This document shows, piece by piece, positions 6,275 to 12,472 of a stretch of 13,290 nt of DNA. The notes under the pieces were generated by a model. It was not told where the DNA came from. It saw nothing but the letters and a program-made list of their open reading frames with translations, and did no database searches. The stretch's first letter is position 1. Every line of letters starts with the position of its first letter. The stretch spans positions 1-13,290 of the forward strand of contig DASRSM010000269.1 of NCBI GenBank assembly GCA_035656415.1. Direction: 5' to 3'. The stretch is from JAFAHZ01 sp035656415 (GTDB taxonomy: Bacteria; Vulcanimicrobiota; Vulcanimicrobiia; Vulcanimicrobiales; Vulcanimicrobiaceae). The translations under genes and the position numbers were made by a program.

Positions 6275-7639
6275 CTACGATTCGGCTTTGCGCTTATCTA
6301 TCATAGCCTCGATCGCGCGGTATATGCGCGGTACGTACTCGTGTTTATAGGGATAGATCTCGACGGGGTCGGTCGTGTGAACGAGCATTGCCGGATCGGC
6401 CTCGAACACGATGAGCCGTCCGTCCGGCCCGATCGAACAATCGATCCCGAAATATTCCAATCCGACGGCCGCGCCGACGTCACGCAGCGCCTTTTGCAAA
6501 CCGTTTGTAAAGACCGATCCCAGGTCGGCCATGAACGCGGCTTCTTCGTCGCGCATCCATTGATGTTCGGACATCGGCGCGTTGTAGTAATGAATCATCC
6601 AGTTCGGCGAGATCGCCAGGTGCACCGGATAGGGCTCGCCATCGACGAACACGACGCGATACTTGCGATAGTTTCCATCGCCGTTGACGTAGTCGATGAA
6701 CGGACTGACGAAAAAGGACGGCGCGGCAACGCGCGCTGCATACGACGCAAGTTCTTCGTCGCTCGCAAGCCGCGAAAGGTCGTGTCCCGCGTGCGATCCG
6801 ACGGGGCGCGCGATAATCGGGAACGGAAACGGCGATTCGCCGGAGCTCAATCGTGGAGCGTCGACTTCGGCGACCGGCGCGACTACGCAATTCACGCCGG
6901 CCAGCGTCTCCCCCAAACGGCGCCGCCCGACGCCGAGCACGCGTTCGGGCGGGTTGAGCGAGGGCTTCGATTGTAGGTCGATAAACGCACGCGCCGCCTG
7001 CAACGATTCGACGGCCTGGTCGGACTCTGCAATCGCGTTGAGGACGGCGTCGTACGGCGGCAGCGTTTCGCGCAGCGCTTGCTCCCGGTCGAGAAGGTAG
7101 AGTTTGCAAAAGCTCGTCGTCTTGCGGTCGAAGAGAAAATCGACCGGAATGTTCGTTTGCCAGTCGCCCGGCGCGCAGAGTACGAGCAGGCTGCGCTTTT
7201 CGTTGTGAGCGCGATACGCAAAGACGCGTTGCTGCGCCAGGGCTCGCCGCTGATGCGAGACGGCTTCACCGAGCTCACCTTTGATTTGGAGAAGTTCGTA
7301 CAATCCCAAGTTCGCCGCGACGGACGACGGCTCGACGTCGAGAGCTTCGTAGAAAAGCCGGCGGGCCGCGTCGACGCGCCCGTCGCGCAGCAGCAGTCCG
7401 GCTTTACCGATCAGCGACGCTACGAACTTCGGCGCGCGTTCCAAGGCCGAATCGTACGCCAGCATCGCTTCTTTGGGCGCTCCCAAGTCGTCGAGCGTCA
7501 TGGCGAGATTGTTGTAGAGTACCGCGGCTTGCGGATACCTCACGATCGCTTCCGAAAACGTCGCTGCGGCCTCGTGCAGACGCCCCTGCGCGCGCAAAGC
7601 TACGGCTTTCTCGTTGAGCGACTGGATCGTTTCGGCCAT
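6275..7639 (-). CDS. Tetratricopeptide-repeat protein fused to an ATP-grasp ligase domain
   Basis: Predicted carboxylate-amine or carboxylate-thiol ligase with a protein-binding TPR arm; substrate unknown. 454 residues from ATG 7639. Seen: about four TPR units over residues 5-138 (for example LYNNLAMTLDDLGAPKEAML and IGKAGLLLRDGRVDAARRLF), a pre-ATP-grasp alpha/beta region at about 148-230, then an ATP-grasp fold with FPIIARPVGSHAGHDL at about 273-288, NYRKYRVVFVDGEPYPVHLA, and a metal-binding end FGIDCSIGPDGRLIVFEAD. Asp400, Glu413 and Asp415 there are the Mg2+ ligand candidates, with Asp in place of the more usual Asn. No leader-peptide gene is visible beside it. It is the first gene of an operon with the flavoprotein and cysteine dioxygenase. 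An in-frame extension upstream of ATG 7639 would run into nth on the other strand, so it is rejected. No SD is seen before the ATG. Confidence 0.82.
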   Translation of the reverse strand: MAETIQSLNEKAVALRAQGRLHEAAATFSEAIVRYPQAAVLYNNLAMTLDDLGAPKEAMLAYDSALERAPKFVASLIGKAGLLLRDGRVDAARRLFYEALDVEPSSVAANLGLYELLQIKGELGEAVSHQRRALAQQRVFAYRAHNEKRSLLVLCAPGDWQTNIPVDFLFDRKTTSFCKLYLLDREQALRETLPPYDAVLNAIAESDQAVESLQAARAFIDLQSKPSLNPPERVLGVGRRRLGETLAGVNCVVAPVAEVDAPRLSSGESPFPFPIIARPVGSHAGHDLSRLASDEELASYAARVAAPSFFVSPFIDYVNGDGNYRKYRVVFVDGEPYPVHLAISPNWMIHYYNAPMSEHQWMRDEEAAFMADLGSVFTNGLQKALRDVGAAVGLEYFGIDCSIGPDGRLIVFEADPAMLVHTTDPVEIYPYKHEYVPRIYRAIEAMIDKRKAES

Positions 7640-7679
7640 GCGGGGAGTTACGCGGAGGCTCCGAAACGTCCCTAGCACC

Positions 7680-8429
7680 ATGGCGTCGATACCGTTCCCT
7701 AAGAAGAAAGTGCCGCGGGAGACCGCGACCGAGCAGCTCGCCATTTTGGAGCGCACCTATCCCCACGCGGTCACTGCGCTGCATTACGACAACGAGTTCC
7801 AGCTGCTCGTGGCGGTCATTCTTTCCGCCCAGTGCACCGACGCGCGCGTGAATATGACGACGCCGACGCTTTTCGCGAAGTACCCGACGGCCCAAAAGCT
7901 GGCGGCCGCCGACCAGTCCGACGTCGAGCGGATCATCAAGTCCTGCGGATTTTTTCGCATGAAGGCGCGCAACATCGTCAACTGCGCGCGCGACCTCGTC
8001 GAACGGTTCGGCGGCGTGGTTCCCCACGATCGCGAGGACCTGGAGTCGTTGGCCGGAGTCGGCCGCAAAACGGCGAGCGTCGTTATGGCCGCCGCCTTTC
8101 AGGAAGCCGCACTTGCGGTCGACACGCATGTGTTCCGCGTTTCGCACCGGCTAGGGATCACGCTCGGCAAGACGCCGCGTCAGGTCGAGGACGACCTCAC
8201 CGCGTTGCTGCCAAAATCCAAATGGGGCGACGCCACGCACTGGCTGATCATGCACGGCCGCGCGATCTGTAAAGCGCCGACGCCGCAGTGCGCGCGCTGT
8301 CCCGTAAACGCGTTGTGTCCGACGCCGGCGATTATTAGTCGAACGTTAACGGCCCGGGTCCGTGCAGGTGGCTCGGCGGTTCCAGCTCGGCGTCGGAAGC
8401 GATCTGTTTCAAAAGCGAAGAAGCGGTAA
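7680..8429 (+). CDS. nth: Endonuclease III (DNA glycosylase/AP lyase) with an extended basic C-terminus
   Basis: Base-excision-repair enzyme that removes oxidised pyrimidines and cleaves at AP sites. 249 residues against 211 in E. coli. Seen: LLVAVILSAQCTDARVN at 42-58, the helix-hairpin-helix LAGVGRKTASVV with catalytic Lys130, Asp148 in AVDTHVFRVSHRLG, and a full [4Fe-4S] set Cys197-X6-Cys204-X2-Cys207-X5-Cys213. After the cluster comes a tail of about 36 residues, rich in Arg and Lys (PARRRKRSVSKAKKR), that E. coli Nth lacks. The last 95 bases are antisense to the convergent gene at 8335-8859, so the tail may be genuine or may be readthrough produced by a lost stop. The start is ATG 7680; an in-frame upstream start at 7614 would lie inside the divergent ATP-grasp gene. 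No SD is evident, and the divergent gap is only 40 bases. Confidence 0.93.
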   Translation: MASIPFPKKKVPRETATEQLAILERTYPHAVTALHYDNEFQLLVAVILSAQCTDARVNMTTPTLFAKYPTAQKLAAADQSDVERIIKSCGFFRMKARNIVNCARDLVERFGGVVPHDREDLESLAGVGRKTASVVMAAAFQEAALAVDTHVFRVSHRLGITLGKTPRQVEDDLTALLPKSKWGDATHWLIMHGRAICKAPTPQCARCPVNALCPTPAIISRTLTARVRAGGSAVPARRRKRSVSKAKKR

Positions 8430-8859
8430 GACTTTCGCCGTAACCCGATTCGGTCGAGATCTTTGAAAGATTGACGAGCGCCGGTACGTCCGCGTTAGGA
8501 TCGAATTGATAGTCGCCGTCGAGGCCGAGCCCGTTGACGCGCACGAGCTGGTTAACGTCGTCGAGGTCGAGCGACACGCGGTGATCGCGAAAGCGTAAGC
8601 GCAGCCTCAGAGGACGCTCGAGGCGTATCAGCTTGGCGCCGGTGCCTTCGCCCACGATCGCGTTTAGCCGCTTGATTCCGGCCGCAAGCTGCTCGGCAAA
8701 GAGACGCAGCGATTCCTCGGCGTCTTCGGGTTTACGCGCGACGAGCTCGCCGGCCGCTTCGTCGATAGCTTTACCGACTTCGCGGCGCGCGCGAATCTTT
8801 TGCGCGGCCGCAACGATGGGGTTCTGTGCGGTGAATTCCGGTTCCAGCGGATCGGCCAT
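8335..8859 (-). CDS. Hypothetical protein of unrecognised family
   Basis: 174 residues, no signal peptide or membrane segment, so probably cytoplasmic. I do not recognise it. The N-terminal 70 residues look helical and charged (AAAQKIRARREVGKAIDEAAGE, RLFAEQLAAGIKRLNAI). Residues 78-115 look like beta strands (LRLRLRFRDHRVSLDLDD). The C-terminal part carries a Gly/Ser-rich STESGYGESLTASSLL stretch and ends in a Pro/His-rich PPSHLHGPGP. A weak SD (AAGG, 7 bases before the ATG at 8859) supports the start. It is convergent with nth and overlaps it by 95 bases, and diverges from the lipoprotein gene with a 90-base gap. Codon use matches its neighbours, so I take it as real. Confidence 0.7.
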   Translation of the reverse strand: MADPLEPEFTAQNPIVAAAQKIRARREVGKAIDEAAGELVARKPEDAEESLRLFAEQLAAGIKRLNAIVGEGTGAKLIRLERPLRLRLRFRDHRVSLDLDDVNQLVRVNGLGLDGDYQFDPNADVPALVNLSKISTESGYGESLTASSLLKQIASDAELEPPSHLHGPGPLTFD

Positions 8860-8949
8860 TCCGATGCCTTCGCAATTTCAGACTTTCTTCATTCAATGTG
8901 GCCACGCTGAACGGAAGTTTTCACGTTTGCAAATCTTCGAGGTGTCACG

Positions 8950-10077
8950 ATGAATTCACGCATGCGCTCGCTTCCATTCGCCCTTGCTCTCGTCGCTCTG
9001 ACGGCGGCCGGCTGCGGGGGGCATAACGGCGCTTCCGGCGTGCCTTCGGCCGAGACTAACGTGCCGATGACACGCGAGGCCGCCGCCAGCCCCGATTCGG
9101 TGTTGCGGCGCTTGCAGAAGAAGGTCGTCATCGGTTCCACTATCGATCCGAAGTTCGGCCAGCTCAACCCCTACGGGCTCGACGTCGCCCGGTCCGCGGC
9201 GGGGATGTTCGCGCAAGGCGACTTGGCGGTGTGTAACTTCAACGCCAAGAGCAACGTCCAGGGAACCGGCTTCACGATCGTCGCGCTGCACCCGGTGCCC
9301 GGTTCTAAGCCGACGCTGGTCTACGCCAGCAAGAAGATACTGGAAGGCTGCAACGCGATCGCGCTCTCGCCATCGGGAGACTTCATCTGGGCTGCGGATT
9401 TCGTAGCCAACGACAATCCCATCATCGATCCGACCGGAAAACTCGTGATGAATATCAAGGGTAAACCGCTCGATCACCCATTCGGGCAGGCGTTCGCGCA
9501 GCCCAAAACCGGCGATACGGCTTTTTATGAAAGCAACGCCGGCAGCGGTACCATCATTCGGTTCGACGTCGTAAAGAACACCGAGCAGGTGGTCGCCAAG
9601 GGCTTTAAAGTCAATCACGGAAAGCCCGGCAGCATCCTCGGCCCGTCGGGATTACAATACGATGCGAAGATCGACACGCTGTACGTCGTCGACGGAGCCA
9701 ATAACGCGGTCTACGCGCTCGCCAACGTGACGCAGATTCCCGACAACTGTCTCGCGCTCGAAGACGACGGCACGCACTTTGCGGGCTGCAACGCAGACAG
9801 CGCGCGGGTCGTCTACTCCGGCAAGCCGCTCAACGGCCCGATCAGCTCGGCGCTCCTATACAACGGAAGTCTCGTGATCGGCAACACGCTCGACCCGAAC
9901 GGAAAGAATCTCATGATCGAGATCAATCCGCACGGAAAAGTCCTCGAAGTGAAAAACGTCGACAAGGGGGCCGCGGGCTCGTTGTTCGGCATGGTCGCCA
10001 CCGGAACGACCGCCGCTACTACGAAGCTGTACTTCAACGACGACAATCACAACAATCTGCAAGTGCTCGAGCCGTAA
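8950..10077 (+). CDS. Predicted lipoprotein with beta-propeller-like (NHL/SMP-30-like) repeats
   Basis: Exported, probably lipid-anchored protein of 375 residues; function unknown. Seen: a signal peptide (MNSRMRSLPFALALVALTAA) ending in an AAGC lipobox with Cys22 as the acylated residue, then a short Gly/Ser-rich linker. The body consists of repeated strand-turn-strand units (SPSGDFIWAADFV near 140, and GPSGLQYDAKIDTLYVVDGA from 231), each with the G-L-x-x-D...LYVVD pattern of propeller blades. Four further cysteines (95, 134, 267, 280) could form two disulfides in the envelope. The start ATG 8950 has GAGGTG (8939-8944) five bases upstream. It is monocistronic and ends at a strong terminator. 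A ligand-binding, scaffold or lactonase role is possible, but no catalytic signature is recognised. Confidence 0.8.
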   Translation: MNSRMRSLPFALALVALTAAGCGGHNGASGVPSAETNVPMTREAAASPDSVLRRLQKKVVIGSTIDPKFGQLNPYGLDVARSAAGMFAQGDLAVCNFNAKSNVQGTGFTIVALHPVPGSKPTLVYASKKILEGCNAIALSPSGDFIWAADFVANDNPIIDPTGKLVMNIKGKPLDHPFGQAFAQPKTGDTAFYESNAGSGTIIRFDVVKNTEQVVAKGFKVNHGKPGSILGPSGLQYDAKIDTLYVVDGANNAVYALANVTQIPDNCLALEDDGTHFAGCNADSARVVYSGKPLNGPISSALLYNGSLVIGNTLDPNGKNLMIEINPHGKVLEVKNVDKGAAGSLFGMVATGTTAATTKLYFNDDNHNNLQVLEP

Positions 10078-10096
10078 GGCGAGCATCGCAAAGGCG

Positions 10097-10128
10097 GCGG
10101 CGCGGTCTTTCGACCGCGCCGCTTTTTT
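10097..10128 (+). terminator. Intrinsic terminator after the lipoprotein gene
   Basis: An 11-bp perfect GC-rich stem (10097-10107 pairing with 10112-10122) closes a TTTC loop and is followed by six T residues (10123-10128). It begins 20 bases after the lipoprotein stop. There is no matching T-run on the other strand, so it is mainly a plus-strand terminator. Confidence 0.93.
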
Positions 10129-10152
10129 GTTAGATGATATAAGAAAGACGTA

Positions 10153-10401
10153 CTATTGGGGTTTCGAGCTCGGCTTGGCCGAGGTCTTAGCTGCCGGTTT
10201 GGCGGCCGGCTTTGCGGTCGACTTCGCCATCGGCTTTGCGGCGGGCTTTGCCGTCGACTTCGCCATGGGCTTGGCTGCCGGCTTGGCCGTCGACGCCGCC
10301 TTAGCGGTGGACATCGGGGCAGGACTCGACGTGGCGGCGGCCATGGCCGTGCCCGTCATCAAGAACCCCGAAGCCACGAATGCTGCAAGAAGCTTCTTCA
10401 A
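10153..10401 (-). CDS. Small exported Lys/Ala/Pro-rich repeat protein, Asr-like
   Basis: 82 residues. Seen: a classical Sec signal peptide MKKLLAAFVASGFLMTGTAMA with likely cleavage after Ala21, then a 61-residue mature chain of almost only Ala, Lys, Pro, Ser, Thr and Met. It holds 12 lysines and no acidic, aromatic or Arg residue. A 12-residue unit STAKPAAKPMAK is repeated, so the product should be disordered and strongly cationic. In design it resembles the periplasmic acid-shock protein Asr of enterobacteria, but it lacks Asr's His and Gln content; homology is not shown. The start is TTG 10401, set by an 11-base perfect SD eight bases away. A GTG three codons earlier lies inside that SD and cannot be the start. 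It lies 74 bases downstream of the acyl-CoA dehydrogenase gene on the same strand. Confidence 0.75.
   Translation of the reverse strand: MKKLLAAFVASGFLMTGTAMAAATSSPAPMSTAKAASTAKPAAKPMAKSTAKPAAKPMAKSTAKPAAKPAAKTSAKPSSKPQ
10217..10288. repeat. Two 36-bp tandem repeat units within the Lys/Ala/Pro-rich gene
   Basis: Two consecutive 36-bp units start at GTCGACTTCGCCAT (10217 and 10253). A third GTCGAC follows at 10289, and degenerate copies flank the block. They encode the 12-residue STAKPAAKPMAK unit on the minus strand. The array is prone to length change by slippage or recombination. Confidence 0.8.
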
Positions 10402-10406
10402 AATAT

Positions 10407-10417
10407 TCACCTCCTTT
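10407..10417 (-). promoter_or_regulatory. Very strong ribosome binding site of the Asr-like gene
   Basis: AAAGGAGGTGA on the minus strand is an 11-base perfect complement to the usual 3' end of 16S rRNA. GGAGG ends 8 bases before TTG 10401 and fixes that codon as the start, excluding the GTG at 10410, which overlaps the site. Confidence 0.85.
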
Positions 10418-10430
10418 CACGCAATTTGAA

Positions 10431-10460
10431 CGTAAAGAACCCGCCGGGGATTCGCGCGGG
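10431..10460 (-). terminator. Possible weak terminator or hairpin after the acyl-CoA dehydrogenase gene
   Basis: On the minus strand CCCGC (10460-10456) can pair with GCGGG (10444-10440) around an 11-base loop, followed by TTCTTTACG. The stem is short and the T-run interrupted, so termination, if any, is partial and transcription may continue into the Asr-like gene. Confidence 0.3.
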
Positions 10461-10475
10461 CAAGGAAGCTACCCT

Positions 10476-11639
10476 TTACTTGCCCTTGCCCACCAATGCG
10501 CGCGATACGACGAGGCGCTGGATCTGCTGCGTGCCTTCGTAGATCTGCGTTATTTTCGCGTCGCGCATCATTCGCTCGACCGGATACTCCGACGAGTACC
10601 CAAAACCGCCCAGCACCTGGACGGCATCGGTCGTCACCGACATCGCCACGTCCCCGCATTTGAGTTTCGCCATCGCGGCCCAGAGCGTTACGTCGGGCGC
10701 GCCTTCGTCGCAGCGCTTTGCGGCTTCGTATAGGAGCAGCCGCGCCGATTCCACGTCGGTTTTCATGTCGGCCAACATGAATCCAACGCCTTGATGCTGA
10801 CCGATCGGCTTTCCGAACGCGATGCGTTCCTTCGCGTAGTTGGTCGCGTAATCGAGCGCTCCGGCAGCAATGCCTAACGCTTGTGCCGCGATGCCGGGGC
10901 GCGACTTATCGAGAACGCGCATCGCGATCTTGAAGCCTTCGCCCTCTTCGCCGAGCCGATTGGCCGCCGGCACTTCGCAGTTATCGAAAATGAGCTCGTT
11001 GGTCGGGGATCCCCGAATGCCCATCTTTTTCTCTTTCTTTCCTACCGAGAATCCGGGCATTCCCTTCTCGACGACGAACGCGCTGACGCCGCGCGATCCC
11101 GCTTCGGGATCGGTGACGGCAAAAACGCAAACCACGTCGGCTACGCTGCCGTTGGTAATCCAAATCTTCTGTCCGCTCAACACGTACGAGTTGCCCTTGC
11201 TCTCGGCGCGCGTGCGCATCGAACCGAGCGCGTCGGAACCGCTCGAAACTTCGGTGAGCGCATACGCAGCGAGGTGTTCGCCGGAAGCGATCTTTGGTAA
11301 AAACCGGCGCTTCTGTTCGTTGCTGCCGGCGATCATGATCGGCAGCATGCCGAGTTCTTGAACTGCGACGATCAGCGAGCTCGACGCGCACGCTTTGGCG
11401 ATCTCTTCGACGACCTTGACGTACGTCACGAACGTGCCGCCCAAGCCGCCGTACTCGCTGGGGATGGGAATCCCGAGTAGATCGTTTTGCGCAAAAAGAT
11501 CTTTGATATCCCACGGAAACTCGCCGGTTTCGTCGATCTCGGCCGCGCGCGGCGCGACTTTCTCGGCAACGAGTTCGCGAACGGAAGCGAGGATGAGGGC
11601 CTCTTCCTCGTTGGTAGCGGATTGCATGGATGCCGTCAT
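10476..11639 (-). CDS. Acyl-CoA dehydrogenase (short/medium-chain or branched-chain type)
   Basis: FAD-dependent alpha,beta-dehydrogenation of acyl-CoA, electrons going to electron-transfer flavoprotein; beta-oxidation or branched-chain amino-acid breakdown. 387 residues, typical of the family. Seen: the first ACAD signature AYALTEVSSGSDALG at about 125-139, FAD/substrate stretch QKIWITNGSVAD, a central beta domain ending in NCEVPAANRLGEEGEGF, KERIAFGKPIGQHQ at about 270-283, QVLGGFGYSSEYPVERMMRD at 341-360, and catalytic Glu368 in IYEGTQQIQR. The Glu lies where short- and medium-chain enzymes have it, not at the isovaleryl/long-chain position. The exact chain length is not readable. ATG 11639 is the first start; ATG 11627 is an alternative, and neither has an SD. 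It diverges from scoA with only 38 bases between. Confidence 0.93.
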   Translation of the reverse strand: MTASMQSATNEEEALILASVRELVAEKVAPRAAEIDETGEFPWDIKDLFAQNDLLGIPIPSEYGGLGGTFVTYVKVVEEIAKACASSSLIVAVQELGMLPIMIAGSNEQKRRFLPKIASGEHLAAYALTEVSSGSDALGSMRTRAESKGNSYVLSGQKIWITNGSVADVVCVFAVTDPEAGSRGVSAFVVEKGMPGFSVGKKEKKMGIRGSPTNELIFDNCEVPAANRLGEEGEGFKIAMRVLDKSRPGIAAQALGIAAGALDYATNYAKERIAFGKPIGQHQGVGFMLADMKTDVESARLLLYEAAKRCDEGAPDVTLWAAMAKLKCGDVAMSVTTDAVQVLGGFGYSSEYPVERMMRDAKITQIYEGTQQIQRLVVSRALVGKGK

Positions 11640-11677
11640 GCCGAGGGCTTCAACAACGCCGTATCCAAGCCCCGGCT

Positions 11678-12460
11678 ATGCAAAAGGTTTACGCCTCGTG
11701 CGCCGATGCCGTCGCCGACATTCCCGGCGGAGCCTCGCTGGCCGTCGGCGGCTTCGGGCTTAACGGCATTCCGCACAACTTGATCGAGGCTCTGCTCGAG
11801 CAAGGCGCGACCGGCCTGGTCACCGTTTCCAATAACTGCGGCGTGGACGGCTGGGGCTTGGGCGTCCTGCTCGACAATCGGCGAATCCGCCGAACGACCG
11901 GGTCGTACGTCGGCGAGAATAAGGAATTCGAACGTCAGTATCTCAGCGGCGAGCTCGAAGTCGAGCTGTGTCCGCAGGGCACGTTGGCCGAACGTCTGCG
12001 CGCGGGCGGCTGCGGCATCCCGGCGTTTTATACCGCAACCGGCGACGGCACGCTCGTCGCCGACGGCGGACTGCCGTGGAAGCACAACGCCGACGGCAGT
12101 ACGGCGATCGCTTCGCCAAAGAAGGAGACACGCGTCTTCAACGGCCGCGAGTACGTATTGGAAGAAGGCATCGTTTGCGACTACGCGCTCGTGCGCGCGT
12201 CGGTCGGAGATCGCGCCGGCAATCTCATCTTTCACAAAGCGACGCGAAACTTCAACCCGTTGTGCGCGATGGCCGGAAAGATTACGATCGCCGAAGTTGA
12301 GGAACTCGTCGAGCCGGGGACGCTCGATCCCGAGGGCATTCATTTGCCGGGCATCTTCGTGCAGCGCATCGTGCACGTCGGTCCGCAAGGCAAACGCATC
12401 GAACGGGTAACGACACGCAAACGCCCCTTCACTTCGCCTGACGGCCACGCTCAGGACTAA
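11678..12460 (+). CDS. scoA: 3-oxoacid CoA-transferase, subunit A (succinyl-CoA:acetoacetate type)
   Basis: Alpha subunit of a class I CoA-transferase that moves CoA from succinyl-CoA to acetoacetate or a related 3-oxoacid. 260 residues from ATG 11678. Seen: SLAVGGFGLNGIPHNLIEAL at 20-39, SNNCGVDGWGLGVLL at 51-65, TGSYVGENKEFERQYLSGEL at 74-93, CPQGTLAERLRAGGCGIPAF at 98-117, and LVRASVGDRAGNLIFHKATR at 171-190, all typical of SCOT alpha subunits. The frame is open to 11630, but conserved sequence begins at MQKVYASCADAV, so I use 11678; no SD is visible there. scoB follows after 12 bases. A 3-oxoadipate CoA-transferase (PcaI) is closely related, but no aromatic-catabolism genes are nearby. 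Confidence 0.93.
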   Translation: MQKVYASCADAVADIPGGASLAVGGFGLNGIPHNLIEALLEQGATGLVTVSNNCGVDGWGLGVLLDNRRIRRTTGSYVGENKEFERQYLSGELEVELCPQGTLAERLRAGGCGIPAFYTATGDGTLVADGGLPWKHNADGSTAIASPKKETRVFNGREYVLEEGIVCDYALVRASVGDRAGNLIFHKATRNFNPLCAMAGKITIAEVEELVEPGTLDPEGIHLPGIFVQRIVHVGPQGKRIERVTTRKRPFTSPDGHAQD

Positions 12461-12472
12461 AGGGAGAAAGGT

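Noticed and set aside
5810..6976. 388-codon open frame antisense to the flavoprotein and ATP-grasp genes
   Set aside because: The minus-strand frames carry intact FAD and ATP-grasp motifs; this frame has none.
6275..7639. ATP-grasp gene as a graspetide (RiPP) maturase
   Set aside because: No short precursor-peptide gene with a repeated acidic core was found beside it, and the TPR arm is not typical of those enzymes. This does not exclude a precursor encoded elsewhere.
7404..8147. 247-codon minus-strand open frame across nth and the ATP-grasp gene start
   Set aside because: It is antisense to the Nth catalytic core and has low-complexity Arg/His-rich content; a shadow.
10217..10288. Possible CRISPR array
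   Set aside because: The 36-bp period is a tandem repeat without spacers and encodes protein repeats.
10127..10429. Hydrophobic repeat frame (GLAAGFAVDFA type) opposite the Asr-like gene
   Set aside because: It looks like a glycine/alanine membrane peptide only because it is the complement of Lys/Ala/Pro repeats. It has no SD, while the minus strand has a signal peptide and a perfect SD.
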